Under the pieces are notes generated by a model. The model searched no databases. It was not told where the DNA came from and saw only the letters and a program-made list of their open reading frames with translations. A DNA stretch of 64,000 nt from Limnanthes douglasii subsp. nivea (taxonomy: Eukaryota > Streptophyta > Magnoliopsida > Brassicales > Limnanthaceae), in NCBI GenBank assembly GCA_036936605.1, contig JAUPFV010000001.1:168788643-168852642 (forward strand), given 5' to 3'. The number at the start of each line of letters is the position of its first letter. Positions within the stretch are counted from its first letter, which is position 1. A program made the position numbers and the translations under genes. Positions 1-11,514 of the stretch are shown piece after piece.

Positions 1-141
1 AGTATAAATTGCACATTGATTGCCTGACACAGGAGAATATATTAAGGCTTAGAATAAGAGTTCTTTGCAGTATATCACTGTATCCTAGTATTTTAAATTA
101 TTAGTCCTTATAATTTAACTAAGACCCGAGCTCTATTGCAG

Positions 142-582
142 GGAAATCTTGTTCTAAAGGATTTCGACATACGCAAAGCAGCAGGTGGAGTTTCTACAAG
201 AGCCGTTTCAAGGCAATTTAAGGCCAGTGTGTCAGAGAATTATCTTGATATCCATTTTTTTTGGGCGGGAAAAGGGAGTTGCTGCATACCTTTCCAAGGT
301 AGCTATGGACCGTTAGTTTCAGCCATCAGCGCTACTCCAGGTAACACCCTCCTACAACAAAGACAAGTTCAACATCGTTGATTTTCTCATGTTAGATTCT
401 TGTTTGATATTTATTGACGATGCACTTGAATATAGATTTCATTCCTTCCGTGAGTAACAAGCCTCCTAGAACAGAGAAAAGCAAAACGGGTATGATTGTG
501 GGGATAGTTGTTGGATTAGGAGTTGTAGCCCTTGTATGCGCTACTCTCCTTTTCTGCATTGTTCAGAAAAGAAGGCGTCGTG
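142..582 (+). pseudogene. LRR-malectin receptor-like kinase fragment (malectin end + transmembrane exons)
   Basis: Two exons are visible. Exon 142-340 follows an acceptor (ctattgcag) and encodes the end of a malectin-like domain (GNLVLKDFDIRK, then ENYLDIHFFWAGKG and YGPLVSAISATP). It ends at CCAG|GTAACA; after a 95-bp phase-1 intron, exon 436-582 gives DFIPSVSNKPP, a short basic stretch, a transmembrane helix (MIVGIVVGLGVVALVCATLL) and a basic stop-transfer (KRRRRG). This is the order seen in the Arabidopsis At1g53430/At1g56140 type of LRR receptor kinases, which sit in the plasma membrane with the kinase inside the cell. The LRR exons should lie left of the window; bases 1-141 look like the preceding intron. 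No juxtamembrane or kinase exon follows: the next kilobase is AT-rich and then retroelement. I therefore call it a truncated gene, although a kinase displaced by insertions cannot be excluded. Confidence 0.8.
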
Positions 583-1679
583 GTAACTCGTATACATGCA
601 CCATCTGGAGATTGAGAATCGATTTGACGTGGATCTAGGAAAAATGGGGTGGGAAATTAGGGAAAGGTCATTGAAGAAAAACAATACAGATGAAAATAAT
701 TATATTGTCGGTGCTGTCATATACTTGAGACAGAAATTAATAATCTAAAAGGATTTTTTTTTGTTTTACATTTTGTATTTTTTGTTCAGTAATAGTAGAA
801 TACAAAAATGTTATGACATTTTTGTCCACGATTTAAAGATTTATAAATGGTTATAAAATTATAAACAAAATATGAAATTTAAAAGTTTATATTATATTAT
901 TAAAATGATATGGAAAACTATAAAATTAATGTAGATTGCAAGTTTTTCCAACTAGAAAATGATGTATTTTCTTTTGTAGTTTTGATTTTTTGTGAAAATA
1001 AAATATATTTTGTTTGTGTAAAGTGAATGAGGTAGTATGTTGTTAGAATAACATTTATTTTATCATTGTAAAAAAGAATATCGGGAGCTTGGCAAAAAAA
1101 TATTAAACGTTTATAGAAGGATTTTGTTAGTTATCCTAACAAAGTGTTAAGCGCTGAATGTCGACATCAAATGAAGGTCGAAGACACAAATAACTAGAGA
1201 TATTATAATACATTTAGGAAATATGTAACATATTACTAAAATATCTATGATAGCTAGGGGATACTTTTTTTTGTAGTGAATGATTAACAGGTATAGTTAA
1301 GATACATATATCATTCATCTTTATAATTTACAGATAAATATGCCTGTAAATAGGAAGTTTAATCATTGTAATAAGAGTTAATTCATTAATTAATAGTATT
1401 ACGCTTGATCATTCTTAGTCTTATCTCTTTAGCAATTTTTAAAGAAGTAAACTCCTTATAATTTGTAGCATCGCTTTTGCAAACGTTTTATTCAAATAAA
1501 TTTATTACCTACCAAACATAAATGACTACATCAAGAATCAGAGGAGAGGTTAACACTTTTCCAATAATGAATTTGTCAAAATTTGTAATTTAAAGTTTGA
1601 CGAAAGAAGATTCATGTACCAATTTTCGGAGGAGGAAGTTTACCGACATAAAAACATGTAAATGAATTCAGTTGATGAA
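583..1679. other. AT-rich stretch without recognisable genes
   Basis: No coding similarity is visible. Part of it may be the 5' LTR or leader of the decayed retroelement that follows, but I found no LTR pair, primer-binding site or target duplication. Confidence 0.5.
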
Positions 1680-4600
1680 TCATCCTTACGCTTGATGGAT
1701 GATCGAGTTTTAGATTTTCCATTTACTAATGAAGATTTAGAAAGATTATTAATTTCATATAAGGATACATTATTGATAACTCTCCTTATAGCTTAGATAA
1801 TTGTAAGGAGAGTATTAGTTGATACTGGAAAAAATCTGCTAATGTGCTTCATAAATCAAGTTGTGATTAAATGATTGATGTTTTTCTATTTAAGAAAAGT
1901 GAAGGGAATTTCTTAAGTTTTGCTGGAACATTTAGTAATTGTGTGGGGGAAGTCGCGTTGAATATAACTGTCGGTAATCAAGAATTTGAAAAACTGTTGG
2001 TACATTGTTTATGATAGTTGAAGCTCCGAGTTCATATAATGTAATTTTAGAAAAACATTGGTTACATAAAATAGGGGCACTAGCGACATATTTTCATCAA
2101 TGTGTGAAATATATAGTTAATGGTTAGATAGGAATTATTCGAGGAAACCAACAAACATCCAAATATCGTTATTCTTTATTTTTAGCACAAGATAACGTAA
2201 TAGTTTTGCAACATCAGGATTTGTTGAGAGACATAGTTACAAAAGAATCACGCGAACGCGTGATAGTAATAAAATAAGGAGAAATTGATGATCCACGAGA
2301 TGTGTTAAATGACACAAAAGTATAAGATTATGAACTAACTAATGAGAAACTAGAAAAGTATGAGGAGTGATTAAAAAAGAATTTAAAAGAAGTGTAATAG
2401 ATTGTTTGAGGAAATTTTTTGATATTTTTTCATGGAATATTTTTTATGTAACACAGGTAAGTCGGTTGATAATTTGTTATAAATAATCAATAGACAATAA
2501 GTTACGACCTATCCGACAAAAAATGAGATATTTTTCGGTTGAAATGTTAGAAGCTATCGCTAAAGAAGTTGCTCGATTATTAAAAATAGGAAATATTATA
2601 AAATCAAAATATTCGACGTGGTTAGCAAATCCGGTGTTAGTAAAAAAAGGGAAATGGAGAAAGTGTGTTAATTTTATTCACCTTAACCGGGCTTGTCCGA
2701 CAAATGCTTTTTATTTGCATAATTTTCTCAATTAGTATATGCATGGTCACGAGTACTTGTCTTTTATGGATGCTTGTTCGAGTTGTAATCAAATTAAGAT
2801 GCATCTCAATAATAAATAAAATATTTTATTTGCGACGGAAAAATGTTTATACTGTTACAAAGTAGTTGCATTTGGTTTAAAAAATATTGGAACAACGTAC
2901 CAGAGACTTGTTAATCGATTTTTTGCTAAACAATTGGATAAAAATTTGGAAGCTTGCATAAATGATACGATAATAAAGAGTTATGCTTCAAATGAACATA
3001 TATCAACATTATATGAAACTTTTTGGATTTTAAGGAAGTATAATTTAAAATTAAATCTTTGAAATGTTCTTTTGTGGTAAAGTCGAGAATTTTTTTTGGG
3101 TTTTTGGTAAGTAAAAAAGAATTTGAACCGATATGAGTCAACTAAAAGTATTAATAACAATGTCCACACCAAATTCAATCAAAGACGTAAAAATCTGACA
3201 ATAAGATTGGTTGCAACATCCGATAAAACATATTTGCTTTTTTTATATCCTGGGAGGAACTAAGAGATTCGGTTGGAATGAGGATTGTACAAAAGAATTC
3301 AATAACCTGAAACAATATTTGAGTTCATCTGAAATTTTGACGACACCAAAAGAAGGAGAGCTTTTGTTCATATATTTGGTAGTTTCCAAATTTGTTATTA
3401 GTTCAGTGCTAGTAAGAGAAGATAATGGATTTCGAAAGCCAATTTACTATGCCAGTAAGATATTGTTTGGTGCAGAAACTAGTTACTTAGATTTAGAGAA
3501 ATTAGCTCTTGAATTAGTTGATTCTTCAAGAAAAATGTGGTCGTATTTTCAAACCGGTGTCATTATTATTAAACTTCTTTCCCGTTGAAAAGTATGCCCA
3601 TAAAAACATATATTTCCGGGAGATGAACAAAATGGTCAGTTTAGTTGGGTGAATATAAAATTCAATTTGAACGAACATCAATAAAAGCACAAATGATGGT
3701 TGGATTTATTAACAAGTTTCGATAAGAAAGTGATAGAAGAATGATTAGCAACGATAATATTTATTATTCTTGAAATAGAAAATTATACCGTCAGATAAAT
3801 CTCAAGCTCGTGCATTATGGTTGCATGCTGCAAAGTATGTTCTTCTTGACAATATTTTATATCGAAAGAGTGTTATGCAACCTTTATTGCATTTTTTATA
3901 AAAAATAATAATTTTGTTTTATAAAAGACTTACACGAGGGAAAATCTTCTATCTACTGGATATCATGGATTTATAAGACGTTTTTAATTTGGCAGGATTT
4001 TCTTCACCAACACTTTTAATCGATGCTAAGTTATTGGTAGAATGTTGTGATCATTGTCAGTATTTTGATATTACAAGTCACATTCATTGTGAGGCAATGA
4101 GATCAAATCTTGTACCATAACCATTTGATAGATGAGATATTGATTTAGTAGGATCATTACCAATAGCGACGAGAAAAATATTATTTTTACTAGTCGTTGT
4201 TGATTATTTTATCAAGTGGGGAGAAAAAAGGTATTAGTTACAAGAAGATCCCAAGAATTTTGTGAATTTTTGCAATATTGTATATTTGGATTTGTTATGG
4301 AATTCCGATGGTGTTAATAATTGATAATGGACCCCAGTTTTAAAATAATATGGTAAAAAATATTTTCTGAAAAATATGCGATGCAACAACAGTTTATATT
4401 TTGTATTATCCACAATGAAATGGGAAAGTAGAGGTTACAAGTAGAACTATTCTATATTGAATTAAGAGAAAGTTAGAATTGGCTAAGGGAAAGTGGCCAA
4501 ATTTCATAAATGAAATTTTATGGGCATATAAGACGACCCCTAAAGCTTCGACAAGTGAAATGCTATTTGCTATGGTGTATAGGATGGAAGCAGTCGTTCC

Positions 4601-4980
4601 GACGGAAATCATGAATCATAGTCATATAGTATAATTTTATTCGTCAGACAAAAATGATATGGAAAATCAGTTTGAGGTTGATTTAATAGAAGAACAACGA
4701 GATCAATCTCAAGTTAGAGCATAACATTATGAAACCTTGATAAAAAAATTGTTCTAATGAAAAATTGAAAGTCAGAAGTTCTCAAGAAGGAGATTCGATA
4801 TTCACAAAAGTATTTCAAGGAACAAGAGATAAAAATACCAAGAAGTTGGCTCCAAACTGCGATAATCCTTTTAGGGTAATTTATAAGGGACACGAGAGAT
4901 CTTATCGATTGATATATTTTAAAGAAACTCCACTGAAATATCATTGGAATATTAATTATTTGAAGTTGTATAAAAATTAG
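1680..4980 (+). pseudogene. Degenerate gypsy pol (PR-RT-RNH-INT) of element A
   Basis: A protease core VLVDTG lies near 1808-1835. Reverse transcriptase fingers/palm lie near 2523-2735 (LANPVLVKK, then a degraded NFIHLNRACP). The RT catalytic box near 2950 reads CIND instead of the usual YIDD/YVDD, so it should be dead. The RT-connection/RNase H segment is the longest open piece (3211-3588; FGWNEDCTKEFNNLKQYL, IYYASKILFGAETSYLDLEKLAL). Integrase remnants cover about 3960-4640, with DNGPQF near 4321-4340 and ILWAYKTTPKAS near 4510-4550. The C-terminal tail is open at 4765-4980. Many stops and frameshifts interrupt it. Unlike the two sister elements, the second (archaeal-like) RNase H between RNH and integrase is not visible, which suggests an internal deletion near 3700. 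Confidence 0.8.
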
Positions 4981-5115
4981 TATATGTTAGTAATTGTAAT
5001 TTACCGACGGGATGGTAAAACATTTTGACTGATAATTTCAATGAAGTATGTTTTTCAACAATTATTGTAATAGAGTAGGTATAAGATAAAAATTATAATA
5101 AATTTATAATTAACA

Positions 5116-5390
5116 AGCGAACATAGCTATAAGATAGACCTCGCTAAAAAGCTTAAGAGGTCACATGATCGGTTAAAGCGAATATGACTATAAGTCAAGT
5201 CTAGCTGAAAAGCGTAAGAGACAACACTAAAGCTGTAAAGGCTAGATTGTAAATGCCTTAAGATGTGATTATATTTATATTCCAAACCAAGCTAATTAAA
5301 TAATAAAGGGCCACACACCAAAATCGAAGCGAATATAACTCTAAGTTAAGTCCAACTGAAAAGTATAAGAGGCAATGCTAAGTTATAAAT
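5116..5390. repeat. Degenerate ~60-bp repeats behind pol of element A
   Basis: Three diverged copies begin near 5116, 5178 and 5329. They share GCGAA(C/T)AT, CTATAAG, AA(A)AGC(G/T)TAAGAG and a following purine-rich tail. Tandem repeats downstream of pol are common in Tat/Ogre elements. By eye the copies are about 65-70% alike. Confidence 0.55.
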
Positions 5391-5689
5391 GAATGGTGAG
5401 AGAAAATAGCGATGGGTAAGTTAATGGAAATATAGTTTACAGTCATAAATTTTTAATGAGAGTTGATATAATCAAGAAATGATAGAAGTATACAAGATAA
5501 ATAATAATAATGATATTATAAAATGAGCATGAAATATAAGGATAATAACTGGACCTCAGCTAACAAAAAGTTTATAGCAGATACAAAAATTACATGATAA
5601 AGATAACAACCACATGTTAGCCCATAAAAGTTCCAAGCAGTTAATGTCTTAAAAACATTCATTCAAAAGAATGAAGAGTGATCTTACTT

Positions 5690-6285
5690 GGAGTGTGAAG
5701 AGGAAATTTGGTAGTATCGTCATCTATTTTATCTTTAGTATTATTATTTTTAGTAATATTAGCGCCTTCAAGATTCTACATATTAGCTTCGAAAGGAACA
5801 TTTAATTTCTTATGAGTAAATACGACACTATCATGCTTTGTTCGACATATATCTTAATACTCTTTGGGAAGTTCTTTTAAGTATGATCCTATGAAAACTG
5901 TGTTGTGAGTTTTCAAGTATTCTTCTCAAGATTATTTCATGTCATTTTTCTACTAATATTTTAGCCTGGTTGACAACTTGGTCAGTTAAAGTTTTCTTGA
6001 CTTCTTCAGTATTGATATCTTTGGATTTTTATTAACTTCTTCAACTAAAAACTCTAGATTCTTGATTTTTGCTTTAAATATGTTTATAATGATTGAAGAG
6101 TTCAAAATTGATCATTTTTTTAATTTCAAGTCATTGTTAATTTGTAGTTTTTCCTTTGATCATTCTTTCTGAGCCTTTTTCAATATATTAATGATTTTCT
6201 CCTATTCAATTTTTTTATTTTATAGCTCTAATAATCCGTCAATAAATTGATTAGATACAATCAAATTAGTGTTCAATAATCTCAT
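5690..6285 (-). pseudogene. Antisense extra ORF, C-terminal remnant (element A)
   Basis: Read leftward this stretch gives charged, coiled-coil-like pieces (for example KTLTDQVVNQAKILVEK) followed by SYLKELPKEY. Position and character match the C-terminal half of the antisense ORF in the 16650-27103 element, where a long coiled coil is followed by HEKFPKRNLGDLW. It is interrupted by many stops. The assignment rests on position plus weak similarity. Confidence 0.5.
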
Positions 6286-6552
6286 TCACCGGACATCTCA
6301 TTGAGGAGGGATCCGTGAAAGATTCAGGATTATATACATACGCAAACACTAGTGTCTAAAGTTAGTGACATGACAATAACCGTATGTAAAAGAGAACAAA
6401 AACAATCAACGACCCACGTCCAATTCCTCTCGGGCATCACTTTGTAATCAGTTTGTAAACCCTTTCGAAGAGGTTCCATATACAGTGGTAAATGAAGGCC
6501 ATAACTGGAGGTCATCGCTTTTGTTTGCCAAAATTTTAGCATGACACATGAT

Positions 6553-7490
6553 AAAGCGTTTTGATATCTCTAGGGTGGAAATTTTTTATAGGATCCAGTA
6601 CCCAGATAACCATATTGAACATTTTAAAATTTTCATTATAGATTTTGAGGATGATGACAAACTACCATGTCGGGTTTTCTTCCAAACCTTTAAGGATGAC
6701 ACTTCGAAGTGGTAAAACCGATTACTGCATGGGTGTATCAATTTTTTTGACATGTTTTAGACTCTATTTAGACAAAATTTGATGGTAAGAAACTTTGTTT
6801 TTGAGAAAACTGAGATACGATCATTAATTGTCGACAAAGGATTTGGAAGAGCCTGGGGGAATATACTAGGCGTTTTGTTCAAACAAAAATTGATCTTAGA
6901 AGGTTGTGAGAAATTGGTCTCTTGCGCTGAGTATAGGCAAGGACTCATCCCATAAAGTTTTAAAGGATAATTTTACTAAGAAGCATGCCATGAATTTCAG
7001 CGCTGTATTGGCACAAGCCGAAAAATAGATACTCGTGGAAGTAGGTGTCTTGCCTTATTTGTAAAGAAACCCACGTCGTTGCTATGTTCTAATGATGAAA
7101 ACATGAGGGAGGTCGAAATACCACATGAAGATGCACTAGTAATTGCACCTTTCGTTGTGGGAAGTGAAATCCGACAAATTATGATTGACACCAGTAGGTC
7201 TGCTAACATCCTATTCATGACCACATACGAACATATGAAAAACTCTTCGAGTATCATCTTATCTGACCAAAACTATTGTGGGTTTCACATGAGTAACCAC
7301 TGAGGTTGCTGGGGAATTCGAAAGAGTGGTAGAGTTGGGACGCGATCAATTTATAAAGAAGTCACAATGCTATTCATAATGGTCGATGCGTCGACATCTT
7401 ATAATGTAATGTTTGGTAGATCATGGTTATCGAGAATACATATTGTGGCTTTAAAAGTTCATCAACATTTAAAATATGTAGAAAGAAGTA
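6553..7490 (+). pseudogene. Degenerate gag and protease of element B
   Basis: The conserved gag capsid block is readable at about 6553-6720 (KRFDISRVEIF, DNHIEHFKIFIIDFEDDDKL, then FKDDTSKW). It aligns with KRFDSTKMEKYDG / DNHLEQFKNFMMNFDDDDKL in the element at 16650-27103. The protease segment is open at 7079-7303; its active site reads IDTS rather than the expected DTG, a likely inactivating change, and is followed by ANILFMTTYEHMKN. The following AVLGRSWL-type block is readable near 7400-7440 as VMFGRSWLSRIH. Frame changes and stops separate the pieces. Confidence 0.75.
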
Positions 7491-7619
7491 ACGTGGGAAC
7501 AGTCTGAAACAGTCAAAAAGTGGTTAGAGAATGTTATTAAACAACGTTTCCTCATAGGCATATCATGAGTGTTGAATCAAAGAGGATTAACAATTACAGG
7601 GGTGAACCTTGGGGTCCAA

Positions 7620-10600
7620 TCTTGTTGATGATCCGAGGGAGACCCCCAGTTTTTGGTCTTCGATGAGAATTTTGAGAAATATGTTTTTACTGATAGTCAA
7701 AATTTGAAGATCAATACTATGTTATCCACGAAGATAAGGGAGGAGTTGATCCATTTTTTGTCAAAGATTTTTCATATGTTTGCGTGGTGTACCGAGGACT
7801 TTAGAGCGTACCCACAGAGATTGTTTGTCACAATTTGTCCATCTGACGCAACATGTGACAAATTATACAAAATATAAGGTTTTTTTCTTATGAAAAATCT
7901 GATGTTATCATGTCCGAGGTGGATTGATTATCAAACGTGGGCTATATACGAGAATCTTAATGTTCTTTTTCGACAGCCAACCCAATCTTGATAGAGAAAA
8001 AGAAATAAAAAATGGAGAATGTGCATGAACTTTATGATTTAAACGTAACATGTATGAAGGACGATTTTTTATTATGAAGGTAGATCAACTGGTACATTCA
8101 ACTTTAGGAAACAAGTTATTATGATTTATGGATTCCTACGCAGGTTACAACCAGAGCAAGATGGATCTGAGAGACCAAGAAATTATTTCGTTTATAACTG
8201 GAAGAGGTCTACATTATTACAAAGTAATGTCGCTTGAGGTTAAAGAATGTCGTGGCTACTTACCAACGGTTAGTTAACAAGGATTTTGAGAGTCAGACCG
8301 GATGCAATGTCGAGGTGTATATTGATGATATATTGGTAAAGAGTATGGGGGACGAAGAAAATTTTTCAGACTTGTAAGAAACTTGTAACAACTTAAAGAC
8401 TGTAAACTTAAAGTTAAAACCAAAGAAGTGTATATTCAGGGTGCGACTTGGGAAGTTCTTGGGTTACATTATCAGTGGGAATGGGATAGAAGCTGATATA
8501 GTACAATTAAATGCTTTGAACACTAAGGATCCACCCAGATCCATTTAAAAGGTACAAATATTGTCTGAAACATTGGCTGTCTTTAATAAATTCATATCAA
8601 CGTCTTCAGATAAATGTGCTCCTTTCTTTTGAGTATTAATATAAGCTAATTTTTTTGATTAGACTCCGGATTGTAATGAAGCTTTTATCTGAATGAAAGA
8701 GTAATTATCTTCCTTTGAGATCCTTACAAAGCCAAGTGTGGGAGAAATGTTATTCATTTAGATAACGATGTTAGATTACTCCATATGTGCCGTGTTCATG
8801 TGAGAAATTGGTGATTATCCTCTATCTGGGCTATGTAAAAAGAAGCCTCGTAGACGTTTTAAAAATATATTTAAAATTAGAAAAAGTCACTCTCGCTCTA
8901 GTAACCGTAGCTCGAAGAATGAGGCCTTATTTTTAAGCACATTCAATTTTAGCCCGAACCTCTTTCCCTGTAAAGTGTGTATTACAAAACCCAATTTGTT
9001 GAGGTGAATAAAAAAGTTCTCGGTGGAGTTGGGGGATTTTGATATTGATTTGGAATCACAAACAACGATCAAAGCCCATACTTTGGCTAACATTTTTAGT
9101 TGAATTTCACTCTAAACTGCTAGTTATGAAAACAGATAAGAAAGAGGTCTTTTGAACTGATGGTGGTTCAAGTGTTTCCATTAGTGGGGCAAGAATTCAA
9201 TTGATAGTTGCGCCAGAAGAAGCAGTGCATCAAACAATTTGACTTTAAGGCATCAAAGAATAGGCATCAAAGAATGAGGCAAAGTACGAAGCCGCTTTGG
9301 CAGGGTTACCACTTGCACATATTTGTGACACTAAAAGAGTCTGTTTGGTATGTGACTCTTAACACTTAGTAAATCACGCGTCGGGATAGTCCAAGACCAA
9401 GAAATATCACATGGTGAAGTACTTAAAGTCTCTTAGGGGATTAGCAGTGGTATTTGAAAGTTTTAAGTACGAGCACGTCCACATGGCTTAAAATTATGCT
9501 GTTGACTCTTTAGCAACCATAACATACTCCGAAGATTGCTCATTAATAGTCACTCAATAAATCCCTTCGGTAACAAATAATTCTGAGTAGATTTTAAACT
9601 AAGATGGATCATTCCAAATCTCAATAGGGAAAATAAATATTAGAGGCATATTAAATCATTTATAGTTAATGAGGTCTTACCGGTAGACAAGTTGCTAGCA
9701 AATAAACTGCTATATAAAGCACACGTTTTTATAGTCCTTCGAGATATCATGTATAAATTAATTATTTAGAAGACCCTTGTTGCGTTGTCTCAGAGAAAAT
9801 TAATCCAAATGATACTATCCAAACTATATGACGGAGAAAGATCAACCAATTATGGGTACAAAACAGTAACAATGAGAGCTCTACTGGTAAGCTATTAGTG
9901 TCCCTCAATTATGGCTGATGCTATAGAGCTAGTCAAAAGATGTGATACTTGACAGCGATTTTCCAATACAATACATATGCATGCGGTATCACTCGAATCC
10001 ATCTATGAGGCATTACTTTTTTACCGATGGGGCATCGATCTGGTCAAACCATTACCTATGAAATATGACGAACGATAAACAATAATAATCGCATTGGATT
10101 ATTTCTTCAAGTGGCTAAAAGTTGAACCGTTGTCTAGGATGAAGGTGAAAGATGTGATTAAGTTCATCCGGTCCAAGATATGCTGTCGTTTTAGTATTCT
10201 AAGGAGATTCATAATGGATAATGGTCCGTAATTTAAAAACAAGGAGATGAGAGTGTGTTGCTATTCCCCAGACATACAATAGTGTTTCCCAACACCTTTT
10301 TACCCGCAAGACAATGGGAAAGTCGAAGTAACCAACAAAAGTAGCCTTGACGGTCTCACCAAAAGTTTAAAAAGTAAAGCTAGAAAGCAATTAAACTATC
10401 TTGAAGAAGTATCATGAGCATATCGAACCACTACTCAAACCAGGACTCAAATCACTTTTGCATTAGTCTATGAAATGGACGCGGTGACACCATTTGAAGA
10501 AATTTTCCTTCATAGCATGTTGAGAGTTACTTTGAAGAAGACAACGACAAAGGGAGACAAATCAAACTGGACTTGAATGAGAAAAAAAAGGAAGCGAACG

Positions 10601-10870
10601 TATCTAAATTATATGCATTACCAAACATTGATGAGAAGTCAGTACGTGTCAAAGGTAAGATGAAGAGAATTTAAAATGGGAGAAAATATTTTATGGGAAG
10701 TCTTCTTGCATACTAAGGAAAAATGGGTTAGAAAATTGGGACCAAACTCGGAAGGTCCATATACGATAACTGAAAGAGTGAAGTCTATGACTTATTAATT
10801 GGAAATCTAAGAAAGGAGATTACTTCGGCATAGGTGGAATATAAAACTTTTAAAATTATATTTTAGAGTA
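7620..10870 (+). pseudogene. Degenerate gypsy pol of element B
   Basis: Pieces in order: pre-RT linker with HMFAWC (7653-7877); RT with a preserved VYIDDILVKS box near 8320-8350 and thumb to about 8700; RNase H to about 9110; the second, archaeal-like RNase H from about 9150 (TDGGSS at its start) to about 9540; integrase from about 9700, with CCRF near 10180 and a DNGP block near 10217 that runs into a stop codon; and the integrase tail near 10700-10850 (EKWVRKLGPNSEGPYTI). Stops and frameshifts are frequent. The presence of two RNase H domains is a hallmark of the Tat clade. Confidence 0.75.
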
Positions 10871-11001
10871 AATATGGACAAGTTATGTAATAACCACTGA
10901 CATGCTCTTTCTTAACCTGGTGGCGCAAGAATGTTATAATGAGGAGTCTACATAAGCGGCTCATAAATATAAATCATTTTTTGTCTTCTTAATATCTTTT
11001 C

Positions 11002-11276
11002 AGATATGAGAGATCTTCCAAGGTCAGTTAATCAACATTCTATAATTTTTATTTTTAGATCTGAGGGATCTTCCAAGGTCAGTTGGTCAACATTCAACAA
11101 TTTTTATTTTTTCGATCTAAAGGATTTTCCAACGTCATTTGGTCAACATTCAACATTTTATTGGATCTGAGGGATCTTCCAACATCAGTTGGTCAACATT
11201 CAACATAATTTTATCATATTCGAGGGATCTTCTAACAAAAAATGGTCAACATTAAGTAATTTCTATGAATTTGATT
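11002..11276. repeat. Five ~54-bp tandem repeats behind pol of element B
   Basis: Units start near 11003, 11057, 11112, 11162 and 11216. The shared core is GATCTGAGGGATCTTCCAA followed by GGTCAACATTCAACA. The unit length varies slightly (about 50-55 bp) and the last copy is the most diverged. Confidence 0.85.
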
Positions 11277-11514
11277 TGAGGAATCACTTCAGAGACTAGT
11301 TGGATATTAATCACCCTAATTGGAGTACATCCAAAGAAATATATTTTATCTTAAAAAGAAAGAAAAAATAAAAAGACACAAGTGAAGGAAAAGTTACGAT
11401 TAATAAATTCAAATAACAAAATATCATGGTCGTACATGAACTTGTCCAAAAGGAATTACCAAATTGAGAAAATTACATAAGAATATAGATAATTGTTTTA
11501 ACCAAAAAACGTAA

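Larger units (their letters stand above)
1680..6290 (+). mobile_element. Decayed Tat-like Ty3/gypsy retrotransposon (element A)
   Basis: Rightward remnants appear in the order protease, reverse transcriptase, RNase H, integrase (1680-4980), then degenerate tandem repeats (about 5116-5390), then an antisense extra ORF fragment (about 6285 to 5690). The same order is found in the better preserved element at 16650-27103. No gag and no LTRs could be identified, so both ends are approximate. The right end abuts the gag remnant of the next element. Confidence 0.75.

Noticed and set aside
6290..6552. 5' LTR of element B
   Set aside because: No TG start, primer-binding site or partner LTR could be found; the stretch may be mixed remnants of elements A and B.
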